DNA of 64,000 bases from Bacteroidales bacterium (GTDB taxonomy: Bacteria > Bacteroidota > Bacteroidia > Bacteroidales > WCHB1-69): positions 1-64,000 of the forward strand of contig JAKSMG010000005.1 of the NCBI GenBank assembly GCA_024400755.1, written 5' to 3'. Positions 51,301-56,963 of the stretch are shown piece by piece. The notes below the pieces were generated by a model. It saw only the letters and a list, made by a program, of their open reading frames with translations, made no database searches and was not told the DNA's origin. Both the position numbers and the translations under genes were made by a program. Each line of letters starts with the position of its first letter. Position 1 is the stretch's first letter.

Positions 51301-53901
51301 ATAACGTATGTGACAGACGCCACCACCACCTACTATGTTCGTGCCTACGCCACCAACACTGTGGGAATGGTGTACGGGAACCAGGTTAGTTTTACTACTG
51401 CAGTTTACCAACCCTGCCCGGGTGCACCAACGGTTTCCGATGGCACCAACACCTATAACACCGTCAAGATCGGCAACCAGTGCTGGATGAAGGAGAATTT
51501 GAGAACGACGACGAAGAGAAACAATGTAGGTAATATTTATACAAATAATACCACTGATGGTTATAATGCTGAAACATACGGTTACTATTACGACTGGGCA
51601 GCCGTGATGCAGAATGAATCGGGTGACAAGGTCCGCGGCATCTGTCCCGAAGGTTGGCACGTGCCGAGCGATGCGGAATGGGACACGCTGACAAAGTACG
51701 TGTATAATAGTGCAAATCCCGATTACAAGTGCTCTGGCTGCGAATCTTCGGTTTGGGAACAATCCACCAAGTGTATCGCCAAGGCGTTGGCCTCCACCAC
51801 GGGGTGGAGCAGCAATACCAGTGAAGGTTGTAATGCGGGCAATACTGGCGACAAAGCGAACGCCACCAGCTTTTCGGCTGTTCCCGCAGGCCATTGCTTC
51901 AACGGCGATTTCGACGCTTTCGGCGGCGGCGCCTACTTCTGGAGTGCTGCCCAGGTCGGTAGACGCACCGCTTGGTTTCGGAACCTGAGCGTCAACGATT
52001 CCTACATGCACAGGAGCTTCGGCGATAAGGGTTACGGCTTTTCTGTCCGCTGCCTCAAGGACGAGGGATTGCCCACCGTTACCACCGACTCTGCCAGCAC
52101 CGTTACCAACAACAGTGCCAAGCTGTACGGCAACGTTACAGATATGGGAGAAAAGACAGAAGTGAATGCTGGTTTCAAGTACGGTACAAGCGAAAGCACA
52201 CTTACTTCCATCGTTGTCAAGGATGCCGCAATGACTGCTACCGACCAGTTTAGTTGCGACATTACCAATCTTACCGCCAACACCCAGTATTATTTCAAGG
52301 CCTTTGCCGCCAACGGCACCGACACGGTGTATGGCGAAGTGAAGAACTTTACCACAAAGGATCTTGCAGTGGCGACAAACGATGCCACCGAAGTAAAAAG
52401 CACTGCCGCCACATTGAACGGCAAGTTGACCGAACTCAAAGGCTATGAAAATGCCAATGCTGGTTTCAAGTACGGCACAAGCGAAAGCACGCTTACTTCC
52501 ATCGTTGTCAAGGATGACGCAATGACTGCTACCGGACTGTTCAGTTGTGACCTTGTTGGTCTTACCGCCAACACCAAATACTATTTCAAGGCCTTTGCCG
52601 CCAACGGCACCGACACGGTGTATGGCGAAGTGAAGAACTTTACCACAAAGGATCTTGCAGTGGCGACAAACGATGCCACCGAAGTAAAAAGCACTGCCGC
52701 CACATTGAACGGCAAGTTGACCGAACTCAAAGGCTATGAAAATGCCAATGCTGGTTTCAAGTACGGCACAAGCGAAAGCACGCTTACTTCCATCGTTGTC
52801 AAGGATGACGCAATGACTGCTACCGGACTGTTCAGTTGTGACCTTGTTGGTCTTACCGCCAACACCAAATACTATTTCAAGGCCTTTGCCGCCAACGGCA
52901 CCGACACGGTGTATGGCGAAGTGAAGAACTTTACCACAAAGGATCTTGCAGTGGCGACAAACGATGCCACCGAAGTAAAAAGCACTGCCGCCACATTGAA
53001 CGGCAAGTTGACCGAACTCAAAGGCTATGAAAATGCCAATGCTGGTTTCAAGTACGGCACAAGCGAAAGCACGCTTACTTCCATCGTTGCCAAGGATACC
53101 GCAATGACCGCTACTGGTCTGTTCAGTTGCGACATTGACGGTCTTACCGTCAATACAAAATATTATTTCAAAGCCTTTGCCGCCAACGGAACTGACACCG
53201 TTTATGGCGAAGTGAAGAACTTTAGAACACTATCCAACAATCCTTGTCCAAATACACCTACCGTTACAGATATTGACAACAACGAATACAACACCGTTCA
53301 AATCGGCGACCAGTGCTGGATGGCGGAGAACCTGAGAACGACGACGAAGAGAAACAATGTAGGTAATATTTATACAAATAATACCACTGATGGTTATAAT
53401 GCTGAAACATACGGTTACTATTACGACTGGGCAGCCGTGATGCAGAATGAATCGGGTGACAAGGTCCGCGGCATCTGTCCCGAAGGTTGGCACGTGCCGA
53501 GCGATGCGGAATGGGACACGCTGACAAAGTACGTGTATAATAGTGCAAATCCCGATTACAAGTGCTCTGGCTGCGAATCTTCGGTTTGGGAACAATCCAC
53601 CAAGTGTATCGCCAAGGCGTTGGCCTCCACCACGGGGTGGAGCAGCAATACCAGTGAAGGTTGTAATGCGGGCAATACTGGCGACAAAGCGAACGCCACC
53701 AGCTTTTCGGCTGTTCCCGCAGGCTATTACTTCGACGGCAGTTCCCACGAATTCGGCAGCTACGCCTACTTCTGGAGTGCTACCCAGGACGATGACTACT
53801 ACGCTTGGTCTCGGTACCTGTGCAGCAGCGGTTCCGGCGTGAGCAGGTTCCCCGCCAATAAGGATACCGGCTATTCCGTCCGCTGTCTCAAGGACAATTA
53901 A
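48349..53901 (+). CDS. FISUMP protein A: four FISUMP heads, stalk and Fn3-like repeats
   Basis: The 1850 residues begin with a signal peptide (cleavage near LFAQ). Residues about 21-130 form a beta-domain common in Bacteroidota surface proteins (LTYQAVIRDNNQQLVVNTAV). About 150-375 is a stalk with phage-tail-fibre motifs (GIESGAQKNVQSDWKQ, IKNKP) and a coiled coil. FISUMP domains lie at about 377-587, 698-914, 1022-1238 and 1632-1850, with Fn3-like modules between 1 and 2 and 2 and 3, and four more between 3 and 4. Each FISUMP ends in a 65- or 66-codon variable segment. No lipobox and no type IX sorting domain is seen. Probably a surface adhesin; the ligand is unknown. Confidence 0.9.
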   Translation: MKKILLTFVLLVGIVAGLFAQKLTYQAVIRDNNQQLVVNTAVKATVTIDFAGDQADYTTTITDVSTNLHGLLSIEFGDESLVGRDWTGATIAVKVVNAATSSIVYVNDEPRPVSAVPYALSVDGVAIQQYLTEHKYVTEMQVGNQIHDSISNVAKSHTHSNKALLDTYTQTEANLADAVGKKHSHENMAILNATMAPYTDADSTKLDGIESGAQKNVQSDWKQTDGSKDDYIKNKPSITDTVNNILSTGGYVTADALDSRHYLTSDSTVITTMQGHISTNKTNIQTNAGTISALTTKEQSDSLLLAGRIDALENASMDCNDVKDCIKDTLSKYTPTADLIGLLQQLEDRIAALSHKVDSLAALIPGGDTTEVPDGQPCPGAKTVSDGTNTYNTVKIGKQCWMKENLRTNVGGGVYPQNDHHQTVTGEDTVTYGRLYTWTAMMNGKPSSDAVPSGVQGICPTGWHVPSDAEWTQLTTYVNSVDGFRCGTDEAIAKALASKTGWSRSESACNVGGDQSSNNATGFSAVPAGVRSSVGGFADFGNYAQFWSATQHDGDYALCRYLESKDSHVNRTRFTKPWGFSVRCLKDEGGSSATLPTVTTTSVSNITHNSATSGGNVTADGGANVTARGVCWSTSQNPTIADSHTTDGSGTGSFTSGITYVTDTTTTYYVRAYATNSKGTAYGNQVNFTIEVTTDGQPCPSAPTVSDGEGHIYNTVKIGNQCWMKENLRTKTSEYGNVWTKPDADSTIYGRYYDWAAVMQGKSTTNYPVSGDKVRGICPEGWHVPSDAEWDTLTTYVKSVSEYVCDDCSGTDDEDYTYCIAKALSQPTGWSNTGTGCNAGNTGDKANLTGFSAVPAGSCFYDSFDAFGSNAYFWSATQDFGSSAWSRALGSDVSFVYRGLGDKDNGFSVRCLKDEGGSSATLPTVTTTSVSNITHNSATSGGNVTADGGANVTARGVCWSTSQNPTIADSHTTDGSGTGSFTSGITYVTDATTTYYVRAYATNTVGMVYGNQVSFTTAVYQPCPGAPTVSDGTNTYNTVKIGNQCWMKENLRTTTKRNNVGNIYTNNTTDGYNAETYGYYYDWAAVMQNESGDKVRGICPEGWHVPSDAEWDTLTKYVYNSANPDYKCSGCESSVWEQSTKCIAKALASTTGWSSNTSEGCNAGNTGDKANATSFSAVPAGHCFNGDFDAFGGGAYFWSAAQVGRRTAWFRNLSVNDSYMHRSFGDKGYGFSVRCLKDEGLPTVTTDSASTVTNNSAKLYGNVTDMGEKTEVNAGFKYGTSESTLTSIVVKDAAMTATDQFSCDITNLTANTQYYFKAFAANGTDTVYGEVKNFTTKDLAVATNDATEVKSTAATLNGKLTELKGYENANAGFKYGTSESTLTSIVVKDDAMTATGLFSCDLVGLTANTKYYFKAFAANGTDTVYGEVKNFTTKDLAVATNDATEVKSTAATLNGKLTELKGYENANAGFKYGTSESTLTSIVVKDDAMTATGLFSCDLVGLTANTKYYFKAFAANGTDTVYGEVKNFTTKDLAVATNDATEVKSTAATLNGKLTELKGYENANAGFKYGTSESTLTSIVAKDTAMTATGLFSCDIDGLTVNTKYYFKAFAANGTDTVYGEVKNFRTLSNNPCPNTPTVTDIDNNEYNTVQIGDQCWMAENLRTTTKRNNVGNIYTNNTTDGYNAETYGYYYDWAAVMQNESGDKVRGICPEGWHVPSDAEWDTLTKYVYNSANPDYKCSGCESSVWEQSTKCIAKALASTTGWSSNTSEGCNAGNTGDKANATSFSAVPAGYYFDGSSHEFGSYAYFWSATQDDDYYAWSRYLCSSGSGVSRFPANKDTGYSVRCLKDN
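49906..50103 (+). other. Variable segment A1 (DGR-like VR)
   Basis: 198 bases, one codon longer than the other seven. It shares the skeleton FSAVPAG / FWSATQ / GFSVRCL and varies mostly at codon positions 1 and 2. Four or five codons deviate (for example GAA and AAA), so it may be older or partly drifted. Confidence 0.75.
50890..51084 (+). other. Variable segment A2 (DGR-like VR)
   Basis: 195 bases with the shared skeleton. Variable codons such as AGT, TAC, AGT, AGC, AAC, TTT and AGC all keep the third base of the aligned copies. Confidence 0.8.
51862..52056 (+). other. Variable segment A3 (DGR-like VR)
   Basis: 195 bases. The about 390 bases before it look identical to those before A4, yet A3 and A4 differ at about 46 of 195 bases (hand count), about 42 at codon positions 1 or 2. 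Confidence 0.85.
52361..53233 (+). repeat. Three tandem 291-base Fn3-like repeats
   Basis: Units start at 52361, 52652 and 52943 with a period of exactly 291 bases (97 residues). Units 1 and 2 appear identical; unit 3 matches for its first about 150 bases and then diverges. A more diverged relative precedes unit 1. The module (ATNDATEVKSTAATLNGKL to AANGTDTVYGEVKNFTT) is Fn3-like and acts as a spacer. Confidence 0.85.
53695..53889 (+). other. Variable segment A4 (DGR-like VR)
   Basis: 195 bases, identical by eye to B1 (55436-55630). Its upstream flank also matches A3, whose variable segment is different. Confidence 0.85.
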
Positions 53902-53989
53902 CAATGTACAATGAGCAATTTACAATGAACTCACAAACTCACAGTTTACTGATCACTGATCACAAATTAACAACATAAATATCAATCCG
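53902..53989 (+). repeat. 88-base spacer between A and B
   Basis: This gap appears base-for-base the same as 56876-56963 between B and C, with direct repeats of AATTTACAATGAAC type and TGATCACTGATCAC. No TAnnTTTG is seen, so the genes may be cotranscribed. Confidence 0.7.
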
Positions 53990-56875
53990 ATGAAAAAATT
54001 TCTAATGACTTTGGTTTTGCTGGTAGGCATTGTTTTTGGGTTGTTTGCCCAGAAGCTGACCTATCAGGCGGTTATTCGCGACAATAACCAGCAGCTGGTG
54101 GTGAACACGGCCGTGAAGGCGACCGTCACCATTGATTTTGCCGGAGATCAAGCGGATTACACCACGACCATTACCGATGTCTCCACCAACCTCCACGGTC
54201 TGCTTTCCATCGAGTTCGGAGACGAAAGTTTGGTTGGACGCGACTGGACGGGTGCGACCATCGCCGTGAAGGTGGTGAATGCGGCCACGTCGAGCATCGT
54301 GTATGTAAATGACGAACCCCGTCCCGTTTCCGCCGTGCCTTACGCCCTGAGCGTGGACGGTGTGGCGATACAGCAGTACCTGACGGAGCACAAATACGTG
54401 ACGGAAATGCAGGTTGGCAACCAGATCCACGACAGCATTTCCAATGTTGCGGGCAAATTCCACACCCACGACAATATGGCTATTCTGAATGCAACCGAGG
54501 CGACCTACACGAAGGCAGACAGCCTCAAATTGAAGGGCATCGCGGACAGCGCCGAAGTGAACGTGCAGTCCGACTGGAAACAAATAGACGGCTCAAAGGA
54601 CGACTACATCAAGAACAAGCCGAGCATTACGGACACGGTGAACGGCATCCTCTCCACAGGTGGCTACGTGACTGCAGATGCATTGGACAGTCGCCACTAC
54701 CTCACCTCTGACAGTGCGGTGATCATTGCGATGCAGGGTAATATTGCCACTAACAAGGCCGATATTACGACCAATACGGCCGACATAGCGGCACTTGCCG
54801 GCCGTATGAACACTTTTAATACGAATGTGTGTGACAGCGTGAAGAATTGTGACTTTTCGGGCAACACTTCTATCCAAAATATGCTGCAACAACTTGAAGA
54901 TAGAATTGCCGCCCTCTCCCATAAGGTAGATTCTCTTGCCGCTCTTATTCCCGGTGGCGACACGACGGAAGTGCCCGACGGCCAGCCCTGCCCGGGTGCT
55001 CCAACGGTTTCCGATGGTACCAACACCTACAACACCGTCAAGATCGGCAACCAGTGCTGGATGAAGGAAAATTTGAGAACGACGACGAAGAGAAACAATG
55101 TAGGTAATATTTATACAAATAATACCACTGATGGTTATAATGCTGAAACATACGGTTACTATTACGACTGGGCAGCCGTGATGCAGAATGAATCGGGTGA
55201 CAAGGTCCGCGGCATCTGTCCCGAAGGTTGGCACGTGCCGAGCGATGCGGAATGGGACACGCTGACAAAGTACGTGTATAATAGTGCAAATCCCGATTAC
55301 AAGTGCTCTGGCTGCGAATCTTCGGTTTGGGAACAATCCACCAAGTGTATCGCCAAGGCGTTGGCCTCCACCACGGGGTGGAGCAGCAATACCAGTGAAG
55401 GTTGTAATGCGGGCAATACTGGCGACAAAGCGAACGCCACCAGCTTTTCGGCTGTTCCCGCAGGCTATTACTTCGACGGCAGTTCCCACGAATTCGGCAG
55501 CTACGCCTACTTCTGGAGTGCTACCCAGGACGATGACTACTACGCTTGGTCTCGGTACCTGTGCAGCAGCGGTTCCGGCGTGAGCAGGTTCCCCGCCAAT
55601 AAGGATACCGGCTATTCCGTCCGCTGTCTCAAGGACGGTGGTTCAAGCGCGACCTTGCCCACCGTTATCACCGCCTCCGTTACAAGCATAACCGATAACT
55701 CCGCCACTTCCGGCGGTGACGTAACCACCGATGGTGGCGCTAATGTTACCGCTCGCGGTGTGTGCTGGAGCACGAGTCAGAACCCCACTATAGCCGATAG
55801 CCACACCGCCGACGGCAGCGGTACGGGCAGCTTTAGCAGCAGCATAACGGGCTTGTCTCCCAATACCACCTACTATGTTCGTGCCTACGCCACCAACAGC
55901 AAGGGCACGGCCTACGGAGAGGAGGTGAGCTTTACCACGGCGCAAGTATATCCGCCAACTGTTACGACCAATTCAGTAACGAATGTTATGCATAACTCCG
56001 CCACTTCCGGCGGTGACGTAACCACCGATGGTGGCGCTAATGTTACCGCTCGCGGTGTGTGCTGGAGCACGAGTCAGAACCCCACTATAGCCGATAGCCA
56101 CACCGCCGACGGCAGCGGTACGGGCAGCTTTAGCAGCAGCATAACGGGCTTGTCTCCCAATACCACCTACTATGTTCGTGCCTACGCCACCAACAGCAAG
56201 GGCACGGCCTACGGAGAGGAGGTGAGCTTTACCACAAATCTTGCTGGCCAACCCTGCCCGGGTGCTCCAACGGTTTCCGATGGTCCCAACACCTATAACA
56301 CCGTCAAGATCGGCAACCAGTGCTGGATGAAGGAGAATTTGAGGACGGACGTGGGCGGCGGCGTATATCCAATGCGTGCTGGTGCTGACGCCGTCACCTA
56401 CGGCCGTCTTTATACTTGGGCAGCCGTGATGCAAGGTGCAGGTTCTACTAACTATCCTGCATCTGGCAGCAAGGTTCGCGGCATCTGCCCGGAAGGTTGG
56501 CACGTGCCGAGCGATGCGGAGTGGGACATACTGACCAACTACGTGAACAGCGTGGCTGATTACAAATGCGGAGGAACCAATAAAGCCATCGCCAATGCGT
56601 TGTCCGCTGCCACGGGGTGGGAAAGTCCCGACGAATGTGGTGCAGGCCACAATTCTACAACCTTAAACAACACCGGCTTTTCGGCTGTTCCCGCAGGCTA
56701 TTGCTTCTACGGCTTTTTCTACAGTTTCGGCGACATCGCCTACTTCTGGAGTGCTACCCAGCGCGATGGCGACTACGCTTGGTGTCGGCACCTGGGCAGC
56801 CAAGATTCCGACGTGCTCAGTGACGGCGGCTATAAGGATAGCGGCTTTTCCGTCCGCTGTCTCAAGGACAATTAA
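53990..56875 (+). CDS. FISUMP protein B: two FISUMP heads, stalk and Fn3-like repeats
   Basis: The 961 residues have the same signal peptide type and beta-domain as protein A. The stalk is shorter: one HxHxN unit instead of two (HTHDNMAILNATEATY), then VNVQSDWKQIDG, IKNKP and a coiled coil. FISUMP domains are at about 333-549 and 755-961. Two Fn3-like modules between them come from a near-perfect 297-base tandem repeat. The first FISUMP, variable segment included, is the same as the last one of protein A, so it was copied recently. It ends with the FISUMP domain itself (SVRCLKDN), without a sorting tail. Probably surface-exposed or secreted. Confidence 0.9.
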   Translation: MKKFLMTLVLLVGIVFGLFAQKLTYQAVIRDNNQQLVVNTAVKATVTIDFAGDQADYTTTITDVSTNLHGLLSIEFGDESLVGRDWTGATIAVKVVNAATSSIVYVNDEPRPVSAVPYALSVDGVAIQQYLTEHKYVTEMQVGNQIHDSISNVAGKFHTHDNMAILNATEATYTKADSLKLKGIADSAEVNVQSDWKQIDGSKDDYIKNKPSITDTVNGILSTGGYVTADALDSRHYLTSDSAVIIAMQGNIATNKADITTNTADIAALAGRMNTFNTNVCDSVKNCDFSGNTSIQNMLQQLEDRIAALSHKVDSLAALIPGGDTTEVPDGQPCPGAPTVSDGTNTYNTVKIGNQCWMKENLRTTTKRNNVGNIYTNNTTDGYNAETYGYYYDWAAVMQNESGDKVRGICPEGWHVPSDAEWDTLTKYVYNSANPDYKCSGCESSVWEQSTKCIAKALASTTGWSSNTSEGCNAGNTGDKANATSFSAVPAGYYFDGSSHEFGSYAYFWSATQDDDYYAWSRYLCSSGSGVSRFPANKDTGYSVRCLKDGGSSATLPTVITASVTSITDNSATSGGDVTTDGGANVTARGVCWSTSQNPTIADSHTADGSGTGSFSSSITGLSPNTTYYVRAYATNSKGTAYGEEVSFTTAQVYPPTVTTNSVTNVMHNSATSGGDVTTDGGANVTARGVCWSTSQNPTIADSHTADGSGTGSFSSSITGLSPNTTYYVRAYATNSKGTAYGEEVSFTTNLAGQPCPGAPTVSDGPNTYNTVKIGNQCWMKENLRTDVGGGVYPMRAGADAVTYGRLYTWAAVMQGAGSTNYPASGSKVRGICPEGWHVPSDAEWDILTNYVNSVADYKCGGTNKAIANALSAATGWESPDECGAGHNSTTLNNTGFSAVPAGYCFYGFFYSFGDIAYFWSATQRDGDYAWCRHLGSQDSDVLSDGGYKDSGFSVRCLKDN
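55436..55630 (+). other. Variable segment B1 (DGR-like VR, copy of A4)
   Basis: Identical by eye to A4, as is the domain sequence upstream of it. This shows duplication after the last diversification. Confidence 0.8.
55696..56240 (+). repeat. Two tandem 297-base Fn3-like repeats
   Basis: The sequence from 55696 recurs 297 bases later from 55993 with near identity over about 245 bases (TSGGDVTTDGGANVTARGVC to YGEEVSFTT). The joining segments differ. Confidence 0.8.
56669..56863 (+). other. Variable segment B2 (DGR-like VR)
   Basis: 195 bases with the shared skeleton. Codons such as TAT, TAC, TTT, GAC, ATC, CGC and CAC sit in columns where other copies carry different NNT/NNC codons. Confidence 0.8.
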
Positions 56876-56963
56876 CAATGTACAATGAGCAATTTACAAT
56901 GAACTCACAAACTCACAGTTTACTGATCACTGATCACAAATTAACAACATAAATATCAATCCG
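56876..56963 (+). repeat. 88-base spacer between B and C
   Basis: Appears the same as 53902-53989. Both spacers join an identical gene end to an identical N-terminal coding region, so the segment was duplicated as a unit. Confidence 0.7.

Noticed and set aside
52361-53233. CRISPR-like regular repeats
   Set aside because: The units are 291 bases, in frame and part of one long protein; no short repeats with unique spacers and no cas genes are present.
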